Origin: CATOSD01 sp965226695
Lineage (GTDB): Bacteria; Chloroflexota; Dehalococcoidia; Lucifugimonadales; CATOSD01
NCBI GenBank assembly: GCA_965226695.1
Contig: OZ245405.1
Location: 124,001-188,000 of the forward strand
Length of the DNA stretch: 64,000 nucleotides
Direction: 5' to 3'
Each line of letters begins with the position of its first letter. Within the stretch, counting starts at the first letter, position 1. The notes beneath the pieces were generated by a model. It ran no database searches. It was not told the origin of the DNA and was given only the letters and a program-made list of their open reading frames with translations. Below, in pieces: positions 17,300 to 26,221 of the stretch. Made by a program: the position numbers and the translations under genes.

Positions 17300-17875
17300 A
17301 TGGTGTTCAGGTCGCTGTTCGGGGCGCGCAAGAGGAAGCCCTCACCCCCGGAGGAAGACACCCTCGCCAACGCGGGAGTCGACGACGTGGTGGTTATAGC
17401 CGGATACGCCCCCAGCCTGGAAGACGCCTACTTTCTCATCGAGTCGCGCAACCGCTACGAGGCCGCAACGGGCGACTGGTACGAGCTGGTAGGCGTGGAC
17501 GGCGACCGGCGCGTCTGCATCGAGTTTTCCGGCGAGGAGGCCTCGCTGTTCATCTCGGTGTCGGAATACGGCGCCGCAATGAGCCTCGAAAGCCTGGGAC
17601 TCGACGAGGAGGAGCTGTTCGAGATCGACGAGCAGCACTCGATCGACAACTTCGTGGACTACGAGGGCGAGCGATACTACTACACCAACAGCCAGGAGGT
17701 CTTCTTCTTCGCCAATGACGGCGGCGAAGAGCAGGGCTACTACGGCTGGGAGTTCATGAGCCGGGACCGGAAGAACATGCTGGCGGTGGTGAAGTGGGAG
17801 GGGGCGCCGTTCGAGGTGTACGCCTCGGAGGTCGTGTCGCCGTCCATCGTCAGCGTATACCGCAACGTGCCGTGA
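17300..17875 (+). CDS. DUF4178-like protein
   Basis: A 191-residue acidic soluble protein. The pattern (..AYFLIESRNRYEAATGDWYE..GD.RVCIEFSGEE.., then Y-rich EGERYYYTNSQEVFFF) resembles DUF4178, a domain found near DUF350 genes. ATG 17300 has GGAG eight bases upstream; GTG 17291 is in frame but overlaps that site. The DUF350 gene follows 52 bp downstream. A role at the membrane with the DUF350 protein is inferred from this pairing only. Confidence 0.65.
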   Translation: MVFRSLFGARKRKPSPPEEDTLANAGVDDVVVIAGYAPSLEDAYFLIESRNRYEAATGDWYELVGVDGDRRVCIEFSGEEASLFISVSEYGAAMSLESLGLDEEELFEIDEQHSIDNFVDYEGERYYYTNSQEVFFFANDGGEEQGYYGWEFMSRDRKNMLAVVKWEGAPFEVYASEVVSPSIVSVYRNVP

Positions 17876-17927
17876 GACAGAACCTACCGCCTACCTAACG
17901 GGCGCAGGCACCGGAGGAGAAAACGCG

Positions 17928-18815
17928 ATGGCAGACGCCTTTGTCGACACGCTTACGATCATACCCCGCGGCCTGGTATACGTGGCAATGGGGATCGTGG
18001 TGCTGGCGCTGGCCCGGCTGGCCCAGGACTTGGTTACTCCCTACCGCATAGGCAATCAGCTCACCAACCGCGACAACGTGGCGCTGGCGCTGAGCATCGC
18101 CGGCTACTACCTGGGCGTAATCGTCGTCTTCCTGGGTGCTCTGTATCAGCCCTTTTCGCTGATAGTCGACGGCGGGTTGGGCTTCACCGAGGACTACTGG
18201 CTCGGCGTGCTCGAGGTGTTCCTCTACTCGCTGGGCGGCATAGTGGCGCTGAACGTCGCCCGCGTGGTGGTCGACAAGCTGGTGCTGCACCGCTTCAGCA
18301 CCGAGAAGGAGATCATCGAGGACCGGAACGCGGGCACCGGCGCGGTGGAGTTCGGCGTGTACGTGGGGACCGCGCTGGTAGTCGCCGGTTCCATCTCCGG
18401 GGAGGGCGGCGGCCCGCTCACGTCGCTCGTGTTCTTCACCCTGGGAATGGCCGCGCTGATACTGTACTCGTACATCTACCAGCTACTGACGTCGATGGAC
18501 ATTCACGACGAGATAGAGCGCGACAACACGGCCGTCGGGGTGGCCCTGGGGGCGAACCTCATCGCCGTGGGCGTGGTCGCGCTGAAGGCGGTGTTCGGCG
18601 ACTTCGTGGGATGGAGCGAGGGCCTGGCGTCGTTCGCGGTGTACGCGGTGGTGGGCTTCGTGCTGCTGGCGGTGGTGCGGCTGATCATGCAGTTCGTGCT
18701 GTTTCCGAGGGTCAACGTGTCCAAGGAGCTCACGGAAGACCGCAACCTGGGCGTGGCGCTCATAGAGGGCGTGTCCGTAATCGGAATCAGCCTGATATTG
18801 CTGTTCGCGGTGTAG
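17928..18815 (+). CDS. DUF350 (YjfL-like) membrane protein, duplicated domain
   Basis: A 295-residue membrane protein with about eight spans in two related halves. Each half ends with an ELTEDRN- or EIIEDRN-type loop (EKEIIEDRNAGTGAVEFGVY near 125-144; SKELTEDRNLGVALIEGVSV near 265-284), the DUF350 signature, so it is a tandem DUF350 protein like YjfL. Its job is unknown. GGAGGAG precedes ATG 17928. It ends 12 bp from the end of the convergent seven-gene operon, whose YjfM-like lipoprotein and K+ channel suggest one envelope-related locus. Confidence 0.85.
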   Translation: MADAFVDTLTIIPRGLVYVAMGIVVLALARLAQDLVTPYRIGNQLTNRDNVALALSIAGYYLGVIVVFLGALYQPFSLIVDGGLGFTEDYWLGVLEVFLYSLGGIVALNVARVVVDKLVLHRFSTEKEIIEDRNAGTGAVEFGVYVGTALVVAGSISGEGGGPLTSLVFFTLGMAALILYSYIYQLLTSMDIHDEIERDNTAVGVALGANLIAVGVVALKAVFGDFVGWSEGLASFAVYAVVGFVLLAVVRLIMQFVLFPRVNVSKELTEDRNLGVALIEGVSVIGISLILLFAV

Positions 18816-18827
18816 CCGACCCTTGGC

Positions 18828-19823
18828 TCAGTCGAGCGCGCGCCTGAGCGCGTCTCGCGCAGCGAGACGCTCGCGCTCGCGTTCCGCAGCCTCCTCGACC
18901 TGGGCGAGTCCGGCGTCGATCACCCAGTCGAGCGCGGTAGCGTCCACCTCGTCGCGGTCGAGGGCCGGGCGAAGCAGGCAGTCGTAGAAGCTGACCTCGT
19001 GAATGTCCTCCTGCCACCGCGCCAGGCTCTCGTCCAGGGTGCCATCGTACAGCCGCAGCAGAAACACCACGCGGAGCGGGTCAAGCCCCTCGTCCTCGTA
19101 CACCTGCGCCCGCAGGTCGAGGCCACCCCGTGCGCCGAACTCCGCGATCTCGGCCTCTTCGTCCACGCGCACGCTCCCGAACACGTCGTAGCGGTCGACG
19201 TAGTCCTCCGTCTCCGCTATCAGCTCGCTCAGGTAGGCGCGGCCCTCCTCGGTCATGGCGAAGGCCCCGCCGTCGGCAGGGGGCGTGACAAGCCCCCGGT
19301 CGCAAAGCTCCTCCGCGATGGGCAGCAGGCGGCGGTCCCGCTCGGCATCGGGACGCGGCGACAACTCGAAAGCGTGCTTGTCCATGAAGTAGAGCAGCAC
19401 GCACGCGCGCATCCAGCGCAGCATCTCGCCGTCGTCGCCGCCCTGGCGCACGAACCACGCCAGCGGCTCGAAGGTCTGCTCCAGCACCAGGTCCAGCACC
19501 GCCGCGCCGCCGGGGGAATGGTTGAGGTAGTCCTCGGCGGGCTGACCCGGCTCGACGCGCGGCCCGTTGTTGGCGTAGATTCGCAGCTCGCAGCGTCCGG
19601 CTCGCCAGAGACGCGCGACGTAGAGCAGCTCGCGGTACATGTCCGGGAGGTCGGGGTTCGCCGCAACGTCGAGCGCGCCGAGGGTCCGCTGCCGCGCGGC
19701 GTCGTCCTCGCCGAACACGCTGTCGAGAAGCCCGCCGACCGTCAGACGCGCGCAGCCGACGGGCAGCGTCACGTGGAACGCGTCGCGCAGCTCCATGTCG
19801 CCAAGTGATACGCGGAGCAACAC
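18828..19823 (-). CDS. Unrecognised protein with a possible ubiquitin-like N-terminus; last gene of the operon
   Basis: About 331 residues if it starts at GTG 19823, or 322 from ATG 19796. The first 40 residues (LLRVSLGDMELRDAFHVTLP...LTVGGLLDSVFG) look like a beta-grasp pattern and resemble the start of the first gene of the same operon. The middle is helical (ELLYVARLWRAGRCELRIYA), and a C-terminal half is acidic and helix-rich. No family is recognised. It follows the lipoprotein gene by about 80 bp. The exact start is uncertain. Confidence 0.6.
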   Translation of the reverse strand: MLLRVSLGDMELRDAFHVTLPVGCARLTVGGLLDSVFGEDDAARQRTLGALDVAANPDLPDMYRELLYVARLWRAGRCELRIYANNGPRVEPGQPAEDYLNHSPGGAAVLDLVLEQTFEPLAWFVRQGGDDGEMLRWMRACVLLYFMDKHAFELSPRPDAERDRRLLPIAEELCDRGLVTPPADGGAFAMTEEGRAYLSELIAETEDYVDRYDVFGSVRVDEEAEIAEFGARGGLDLRAQVYEDEGLDPLRVVFLLRLYDGTLDESLARWQEDIHEVSFYDCLLRPALDRDEVDATALDWVIDAGLAQVEEAAERERERLAARDALRRALD

Positions 19824-19905
19824 GGTGCCGGTGGCGTCAGGCGCCCTGGGCGGAGCGCAGGCGGGCGGGCGGGCGTCGAGCCGCTTGCGATACTTTGTAG
19901 CGTCG

Positions 19906-20727
19906 CTAGCGCACACCGCGGCGGCCCCGCTGGAGCCCAATCTGCGGCTGGCCGCCGCCGAAGCCGCGCCCGCCGCCGAAGCCTCTGCTGCCGCTGCTGC
20001 CGCGCGTGGACGACCCCCAGCTACTGCGGACGCCGGTGCCGCTGGTCCTGAATGCTCCGGTGGACTTTCTGGAAGACTGGTAGGACTGCCGGGAGTTGCT
20101 GAGATTGCGGTTCGCGTTGGTGTAGCGGGACCCGGCGGCCGTCTTCTGCCGCGAGAAGTAGCTACTGTTGCGGGACACCTGCGAGCGGTACAACGGAGAC
20201 TTGCGGTAGTTCGCGCGGTCCGTCCTGATGCTGCCTACCGTGCCGCGCGGGGTGTGGTAGTAGTAAGACGAGCCGAAAGAGGACGCCACCATGTAGCCGA
20301 ACAAAAAGCTACCGCCGCCGAAGCCGTGGTGGTAGTAGCCGTTCGCGCCGTGGCCCCTGATTTCGTTCTGCCTGTTGTTCTCGGTGATGCTGAACAGGAG
20401 ATCGTCGGAGGAGTCGTCTATCTGTCCGTCGCCGTTGAGGTCCTCGAACGCCTCCACCATTTGCCGCTCGCCGTCCTGGCTGGCGCGGATGAGTACGACG
20501 CCGTCGCCCTCGTAGATGCGGTTGACTCGCTTTTCGAACTCGGTCGCGCTCTTGGACTCCTTGTAGGCGTCCTGTACCGCGTCAAGGTTGATGCGCCCGG
20601 CGGCGCCGTCGGTGGCGGCCCACTGGTCGTAGGTTGGGCCGGAGCTGCAGGCGGCGATGACCGGGACCGAAACGAGGACGCCACCCGTGAGCACAGCAAG
20701 CGTGCGCTTTCTCAGTTTTCGGCTCAT
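19906..20727 (-). CDS. YjfM/DUF1190-like lipoprotein with Gly/Arg/Ser-rich tail
   Basis: A 273-residue secreted lipoprotein: a basic N-terminus (MSRKLRKR), a hydrophobic stretch and a VIAAC lipobox (Cys27). An acidic region contains DLNGDGQIDD, an EF-hand/dockerin-like calcium loop. A glycine/tyrosine-rich turn segment (YYHHGFGGGSFLFGY) and a long Ser/Arg/Gly tail ending in repeated RGFGGG follow. This architecture resembles DUF1190 proteins (E. coli YjfM/YgiB), though the cysteine pattern is not shared. ATG 20727 follows GAGGGAGGG. It lies 83 bp after the SecA-like gene in the operon. Confidence 0.75.
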   Translation of the reverse strand: MSRKLRKRTLAVLTGGVLVSVPVIAACSSGPTYDQWAATDGAAGRINLDAVQDAYKESKSATEFEKRVNRIYEGDGVVLIRASQDGERQMVEAFEDLNGDGQIDDSSDDLLFSITENNRQNEIRGHGANGYYHHGFGGGSFLFGYMVASSFGSSYYYHTPRGTVGSIRTDRANYRKSPLYRSQVSRNSSYFSRQKTAAGSRYTNANRNLSNSRQSYQSSRKSTGAFRTSGTGVRSSWGSSTRGSSGSRGFGGGRGFGGGQPQIGLQRGRRGVR

Positions 20728-20810
20728 AGAGTCCCTCCCTCCATGCAGACAGCCCTCATTATAGCGCACAGGGCGACGGTTGGGGCGTGCGCCGGGGCTT
20801 GCCCCTCGCG

Positions 20811-23800
20811 TCAGTCCGAGTTTGTCGACGAATTCGAGGGCGGCGGCAGTGGGCGCGCGTCCGACTGACCGCCGACGATCAGCTCCAGATCGCCCGGGAC
20901 GGTGGGCGGCGGCTCTTCGCCGGCGAAGGCTGTTTGGGCGTCGAACCTCAACATACGCCGCACCGCCTCGGCGTCCGCGTCGCGCCTGAACGCCTCGTAT
21001 GCATCCGAACAGCGCATGACGCACTCGACGAGGGCGCCGCGCAGGTCCAGTGCGGCGAGGCTGACGCTGACCACGAGCTGCTGGCATTCGTCCAGGTGCT
21101 CGCCCCAGAGTTCGTCCGACGCCTGCAGGTACAGCAGTTCGAGCAACCGGCCGGCCGCCGCGTCGTCGAGCGGTTGCAGGCACGCGTCCAGCCGCCGCGA
21201 CAGCAGGTCGCCCAGGGCCTCGCCGAGCGCCACCGGCCCCAGCCCCTCCAGGTGATTCGCGTCTTCGCCAAAGTCGAGCCGCAGCTCCTCGCACACACGC
21301 GTAAAGCCCCGCGCGTAGTCGAACCCGGCTCCGGTTGGCAGCCATCTCGCCACCACTGCGGCGGCGTACCCCCGCGCGAGAGCGTCGCAGCGGGCGCGGA
21401 AGTTGCCCGCTTTCAGGATCTCGCGCCGCGCCGCGTAGTAGTCGAGCGTCTGAGCGTCCAGGATGCGGTCGAACTCGAGGGCCACTGCGCGCTCGGCTGC
21501 GCCGTCGCGTTCGGCGCGGCCCTGTATCTCGGACAGTGTCCTCTCCACGCGCGCGCCCTCGATGCGGACGCGGCCGCCCTGTTCGGCGATGGCGTCTTCG
21601 GCCGCGACGCCGGAGCCAGCGCCTCCGAACGCCAGCAGCCGGTCTTCGCGGGACAGGATGAAGCGCGACGCGCCCGGCGCTCCCTGCCGTCCGGTGCGGC
21701 CCATGAGCTGCCTGTCGGTCCTGCTGGATTCGTTGAGCTCCGTTCCGATGACGTAGAGGCCCAATCCGAACTCCAGCGCCACCACGCGGCCCGTGCCACC
21801 GCCTACCGTAACGTCCAGCTCGTTCGGCTGAGTCGCCCACGGCGTGCCGGCGCGGCTGAGCGCCGCGCCCAGGGCCGCGGCGTCTTCCGCGCTGGCGCAG
21901 CGCACCACAAGACTGCCCTGTCCCTCGTCGAGAAGCCGGACCGCCAGGCGGGCGAACGCCTCCAGCACCCGGTCGTTTACGCGCGGCTCGACCACGATGT
22001 CCGCGCCCCGACCGGCCATGTTGGTCGCCACGGTGACGGCGCCGAAGCGGCCCGCACGGCGCACGATCTCCCCCTCGTCTTCGCGGCCGGCGGCGTTGAG
22101 CAGGCCGTGCGGCACGCCGCGCTCGCCGAGCCGCCGGCTGATGTCTTCGGATTCGTCGATGGTGGGCGCGCCGATGAGCACCGGACGCCCGACGCCGTGC
22201 CAGAACGCGGCCTCGTCCACCACGGCGGCCAGCTTATCGGCTCGGCTCACGTACAGGCGCGGCCCCAGGTCGGAGCGCCGCTCGGGGTTCGACGGCGGCA
22301 CCACCTGGACGTCGAGTCCGAACCGGGACATCAGCTCCCGCTCCGAACCGCTTGCCGTGCCGGTCATGCCGGACAGGCGCGCGTACCGGCCGACAAAACC
22401 GCGCACGGAGATATGGGCCAGCGTCTTGGGCTCGTCGCGCACCCTCAGCCCCTCTTTGGCCTCCAGCGCGGCGTGGATACCGAATCTGTACCGGCTGTCG
22501 GGCAGCGTCCGGCCCGTTTCCTGGTCGATCAGCACTATGCGCCCATCGTCAACCAGGTAGTGGACACCGCGCTTCAGCAGCGTGTAGGCGCGCAGTAGCT
22601 GGGTGAGCTGGTTGGCCTGGCCGTGCCGCCGCGCGATGCGCCGGCGCAGCTTGGCCGCCCGCGCGCGCAGATCGGCCAGCGGCGTGCTTGCGTCGCCTTC
22701 CAGCGCATCGAGCCGGCGCTGGAGATGCGCGGTGTCGAACGCCGAGCCGGTCCGCCGCTCCAGGAACGTCCGGCCCAGCTCTGTGAGCACCACCGCTCCG
22801 CGACGGGCGTCGGCAAGGAAATACAGGCCACGGGCGAGCTCGCACTCCGGGTCCGAGAGGTCGCTGTCGGCGACGATGGCTGCCGCGCGGGCGTACGCCC
22901 CTTCGCTTCCGGCGAAATGCGCGCGGGCTGTGTCGCTGTCGTGGTCGGCGCACAACAGCCGGGCCAGCAGAGCGTCGCGGCTTTCGGAGGTGAGCACGGG
23001 ATCGCCCAGCCGCTCTTCCAGTGCCCGAACGGCGGCCTGCTGTTCGGCCACCAGCTTCGCCATCGCGCGGCGAGCACGTTCCAGGCCGCGCATGATCCCG
23101 GACGGCCCGCCGGATATGATCAGCGGAGAACGCGCCTGGTCCAGCAGCACCTGGTCGGCCTCGTCCACGACAGCGGCGAACAGCGCGCCCTGCGCCGGAG
23201 GATCGGGCGGCAGCCTGAGATTGTCCCGCAGAAAGTCGAAACCGAACTCCCGCAGCGTGCCGTAGACGATGCTCCGGCCGTAGGCGTCCGCGCGCTCCGG
23301 GTCGGTCATCGGGCCGAGCACTGCACCCACGTCCAGGCCGAGCGCGGCGAAGACAGGGTAGAGCAGGTCGGCGTCGCGCGCTGCCAGGTAGTCGTTTGCG
23401 GTTATCACGTGGACTGCCCCTCCATCCAGGGCGTGGAGGGCGGCGGGAAATGCCGCCGCGACGGTCTTGCCCTCGCCCGCGTTCATCTCGACCACGGCCC
23501 CGCCGTACATCAGCAGACCCGCGGCGACCTGCTCGTCCGTGGCTCGAAAGCGCGGCCCATCCGCCTCGGTCAGCCCGCGGGCCAGCGCCTCGCACACCAC
23601 GGCGGCACCGAGCGCCAGTTCGTGTTGGCCGCCGTGGCTCGATGAATCAAGCCGCAGCGAACGAAACGAATGGCACAGCTCGCCGGCGGAGAGCGCCGAC
23701 AGATCGATTTCGCGCGCGGCGGCGGCCGTGTGCATGGCCTCCTCGAGGGTGGCGGACTTGCGCGAGGGCAGCAGGCGGGCGAGCGCCGCACCCGTCCGCT

Positions 23801-23870
23801 CGGCGAACCTGCCGGCGGCGCCTGCCAGACCTCCGTCATTCCGGCCCACGAGCCGGAATCGGTCCGGCAT
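20811..23870 (-). CDS. SecA-like ATPase (SecA paralogue)
   Basis: About 1019 residues with the SecA DEAD motor. It has Walker A NAGEGKT (130-136), TANDYLAARD, YGTLREFGFDFLRDN, a Walker B reading VDEADQVLLDQARSPLII, MTGTASGSE, VATNMAGRGADI, and GRTGRQGAPGASRF. The preprotein-crosslinking region is replaced by a helical Ala/Arg/Leu-rich insert, and no SEC-C zinc motif ends the protein. It should therefore be a specialised motor, not housekeeping SecA. ATG 23870 lies one base after the upstream stop (TGAGATG); GTG 23882 is an alternative, and neither has a good ribosome binding site. A repeat element encodes residues 4-12 or so. Partners are inferred from the operon. Confidence 0.85.
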   Translation of the reverse strand: MPDRFRLVGRNDGGLAGAAGRFAERTGAALARLLPSRKSATLEEAMHTAAAAREIDLSALSAGELCHSFRSLRLDSSSHGGQHELALGAAVVCEALARGLTEADGPRFRATDEQVAAGLLMYGGAVVEMNAGEGKTVAAAFPAALHALDGGAVHVITANDYLAARDADLLYPVFAALGLDVGAVLGPMTDPERADAYGRSIVYGTLREFGFDFLRDNLRLPPDPPAQGALFAAVVDEADQVLLDQARSPLIISGGPSGIMRGLERARRAMAKLVAEQQAAVRALEERLGDPVLTSESRDALLARLLCADHDSDTARAHFAGSEGAYARAAAIVADSDLSDPECELARGLYFLADARRGAVVLTELGRTFLERRTGSAFDTAHLQRRLDALEGDASTPLADLRARAAKLRRRIARRHGQANQLTQLLRAYTLLKRGVHYLVDDGRIVLIDQETGRTLPDSRYRFGIHAALEAKEGLRVRDEPKTLAHISVRGFVGRYARLSGMTGTASGSERELMSRFGLDVQVVPPSNPERRSDLGPRLYVSRADKLAAVVDEAAFWHGVGRPVLIGAPTIDESEDISRRLGERGVPHGLLNAAGREDEGEIVRRAGRFGAVTVATNMAGRGADIVVEPRVNDRVLEAFARLAVRLLDEGQGSLVVRCASAEDAAALGAALSRAGTPWATQPNELDVTVGGGTGRVVALEFGLGLYVIGTELNESSRTDRQLMGRTGRQGAPGASRFILSREDRLLAFGGAGSGVAAEDAIAEQGGRVRIEGARVERTLSEIQGRAERDGAAERAVALEFDRILDAQTLDYYAARREILKAGNFRARCDALARGYAAAVVARWLPTGAGFDYARGFTRVCEELRLDFGEDANHLEGLGPVALGEALGDLLSRRLDACLQPLDDAAAGRLLELLYLQASDELWGEHLDECQQLVVSVSLAALDLRGALVECVMRCSDAYEAFRRDADAEAVRRMLRFDAQTAFAGEEPPPTVPGDLELIVGGQSDARPLPPPSNSSTNSD
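23834..23860 (-). repeat. GATTCCGGCT-type palindromic repeat inside a coding start
   Basis: Read on the minus strand this is GATTCCGGCT, a short centre, then GCCGGAATGACG. It differs from the intergenic copy at 6621-6647 at a single position over the 27 bases. Here it encodes FRLVGRND-type residues at the very start of the SecA-like protein. Confidence 0.75.
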
Positions 23871-23871
23871 C

Positions 23872-25152
23872 TCAGCACGCACCGTGGGAGTCGCCGCGGC
23901 GGTCGACGATTCGCCTGGTCTTTCTGGCGGCGTCGAAGTAACCTGGCTCGGCGTAGGAGAATCCGAGCGTGAGCAGACGGCTGCCCACGAGGAAGTCGAT
24001 GTCGGGATGGCTGCGGATCAGGTCTCGGCGCATCTCGGCCTCGGCGTGCCGCAGCGGCTCCGGCAGCACGATGGTAAGCCCTTCGGTGTCATCGCGCGAC
24101 AGCTCGAGCTGCATGTGCCCCGGTTCGTCTGCGTGGGCGTACACGGCGCTCAGCACGGCTCCGTAGCTCAGCTTGGCGCCCAGCACCGAGAAGGAGTCTC
24201 CCACCCGGCCCAGCACTTCCGCTCTTGGATACGGCAGGCCGCACGGGCATGCGCCCGCCAGGGGCCTCACCCTGTCCTCCAGGGCGTAGCGCAGCAGCGG
24301 CGGCGAACGCTGTAACAGCGTGGTTACGACCATTTCGGCGGTGGCGTCGTCTTCTTCCGCGAGCTCTACGATAACCCTGTTGGTAAACAGGTGTATGCCG
24401 CTGTGCGCGCCGCACTCCACACCCAGCGCCGACGTTTCGGACGCGCCGTAGTAGCCGAAAACCTGGGCGCCCAGCCGCGACTCGACGGCGTGGCGCACGC
24501 GCGGCGAGAGGGGCTCGCCGAGGTAGATGACCGTTCGCGGCCCGCGCACGCCCGCGCGCGCGTAGGCGTCGATGAGCGGGTCGAGGCAGCGTTCCAACAC
24601 GGAGGGCACGGTGATGACGACCATGGGCGCCAGCCCGGTCAGAGCGTCGAGCGTGCGCTGGAACTCGGGGCCGATGCTGAGGGCGTAGGCCTCCCGCACT
24701 CCCAGGGCATCCAGCGCCTTCGTGAACGACACCATCAGTGTCAGGGGATCAGTGTCCAGGCACGCCGCGCTGTCCGCGCCGGAGACGCCGCATATGGCGA
24801 ACAGCTCGGCCAGGAACTCCGTCTCCTGCCTGTCGTCTTCGGGCGTGATGAACCGCCTCTTGCGCGGGCCGGTTGTCCCGGACGACGTCTCCACGTCGAT
24901 TATGGGAGAGCCGGCGTGCAGGCTCTCATTCGAGAGGGCGTCCAGCCCGTAGCCGTCCAGCCGCGGCAGGCGGCGCAGCACGTCGAGCGGAGGCTCGTTA
25001 TCCAGATCCGCGCCGGAGATTCCTACCAGGTGAAACAGCTTCGCGTAGTAGCCAAAAGTGGAGTGGGCGAACCGCAGCGTCTCCCGCAGCCTGGCGGACG
25101 CGGCCTCGTCGACCTCGTCCAGCAGCCGCATGGGGAGCGCCGGGCCGTTCAT
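23872..25152 (-). CDS. PaaK-like adenylate-forming enzyme
   Basis: A 426-residue ANL-superfamily enzyme nearest to phenylacetate-CoA ligase/LuxE-type proteins. The ATP P-loop is SSGTTGPRK (90-98). YYGASETSALG is the adenine/acyl motif, and LLRYALEDRVRP is the hinge-aspartate region. A CPCG pair (about 300) resembles the PaaK metal site. It should activate a carboxylate as an adenylate; the acceptor (CoA, protein or peptide) is unknown. ATG 25152 overlaps the channel stop as ATGA, so start and coupling are clear. The SecA-like gene follows immediately. Confidence 0.82.
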   Translation of the reverse strand: MNGPALPMRLLDEVDEAASARLRETLRFAHSTFGYYAKLFHLVGISGADLDNEPPLDVLRRLPRLDGYGLDALSNESLHAGSPIIDVETSSGTTGPRKRRFITPEDDRQETEFLAELFAICGVSGADSAACLDTDPLTLMVSFTKALDALGVREAYALSIGPEFQRTLDALTGLAPMVVITVPSVLERCLDPLIDAYARAGVRGPRTVIYLGEPLSPRVRHAVESRLGAQVFGYYGASETSALGVECGAHSGIHLFTNRVIVELAEEDDATAEMVVTTLLQRSPPLLRYALEDRVRPLAGACPCGLPYPRAEVLGRVGDSFSVLGAKLSYGAVLSAVYAHADEPGHMQLELSRDDTEGLTIVLPEPLRHAEAEMRRDLIRSHPDIDFLVGSRLLTLGFSYAEPGYFDAARKTRRIVDRRGDSHGAC

Positions 25153-26216
25153 CGCGCGAGCAGGGGGGCTATCTCGGACCACTCGCGTCGCCGCACGGCG
25201 ATGTAGAACAGCGAGTCGCCGTGTTCCATGTCGAGATCGATGAAGCTGAGGTGGGGGATGCCATCCTTGATTATGCCGACCAGATTGATGTCGTGGTCGA
25301 GCAGAATCTTGGCGACCTGCCTGTAGGCCATGGGGTTCGCCGGATCATCCGCGACCACCGTGCTCAACAGAGTCCCCTCCATCACGTTGCTGGTGACGAC
25401 ATTGAGAATCAGATTCACGCCCGGGTCCTGGAGGTCCTGCACCATCAGCTTGTCGACCATGTTCAGGGTGAAAACGGGCTTTATGTTCTTCGCGCCCTTG
25501 AACAGCACGTTGTGGGAGAGGTACTGGCACTCGGCTACACCGGGGACCTTCGGGTTCAGGAACTCGACCACGGAGACGATTGCAGCGACCAGGCTGTCGC
25601 TATTGGGGTCGTCGTAGCCCGAGCCGAGGATCATGACGCTGCTGGCGTGCATGAGATTCGCGCGCGCGTAGGTATCTTCTTCGAGGGGCGAGCCCCGAAC
25701 GAAAGACACACGCGGCAGGCGGAAAGGCAGAGACTCTATCTTGTCCGATACCACAACGACGTCGTCCGAGAAGTGGCCGCTGTCATGCACGTACTCCTCG
25801 ATTATCTTGCGCACGCGGTCCGCCGTGGGCGGATTGACTATCAACAGGTGTCCCCTGGACTTTACTGTAGCCATTCCCAAACGCTCCCTCTGCTGGCGCT
25901 CCAAGATGCGGTCGATCCCTATGCCGATGGCCGACGTGAAGGCCGCCAGCCCGAAGAACACCACGAACAACACGGTGCCCAGTCGCGCGCCCAACGTAGT
26001 GGCGGAGTAGTCGCCATACCCGATGGTCGTTATCGAGACAACGCTGTACCAAAGCGCGTCCGGCACCGTGATTTCCGGATTCACTGCCCTGTCGAACAGG
26101 TAGAAGGTCGCCGCGTTGCCGAGTAAGCTCAGGCCCAGCACGAGGACGACGAAGGCGAACCCCATTTCTCTGTGCTGTCGCAGCGTTCTCCATATGCGTG
26201 TCAGGCTTAAGAGCAT
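25149..26216 (-). CDS. Two-span K+ channel with RCK-type cytosolic domains
   Basis: A 355-residue channel with two membrane spans (about 19-40 and 76-100) flanking the selectivity filter TIGYGD (64-69). A long cytosolic part follows that binds nucleotide in the RCK/TrkA_N fashion (GHLLIVNPPTADRVRKII; later VMILGSGYDD), although its glycine motif is not canonical. It resembles Kch/MthK-type channels and CASTOR-like proteins. ATG 26216 lies five bases after the upstream stop and the gene ends in ATGA overlap with the adenylase, so it is a full operon member. Confidence 0.88.
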   Translation of the reverse strand: MLLSLTRIWRTLRQHREMGFAFVVLVLGLSLLGNAATFYLFDRAVNPEITVPDALWYSVVSITTIGYGDYSATTLGARLGTVLFVVFFGLAAFTSAIGIGIDRILERQQRERLGMATVKSRGHLLIVNPPTADRVRKIIEEYVHDSGHFSDDVVVVSDKIESLPFRLPRVSFVRGSPLEEDTYARANLMHASSVMILGSGYDDPNSDSLVAAIVSVVEFLNPKVPGVAECQYLSHNVLFKGAKNIKPVFTLNMVDKLMVQDLQDPGVNLILNVVTSNVMEGTLLSTVVADDPANPMAYRQVAKILLDHDINLVGIIKDGIPHLSFIDLDMEHGDSLFYIAVRRREWSEIAPLLAR

Positions 26217-26221
26217 TGTAA

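Noticed and set aside
20728..21840. N-terminal extension of the lipoprotein to 644 codons
   Set aside because: The extension is a shadow of the SecA-like gene; the signal peptide, lipobox and strong ribosome binding site fix the start at 20727.
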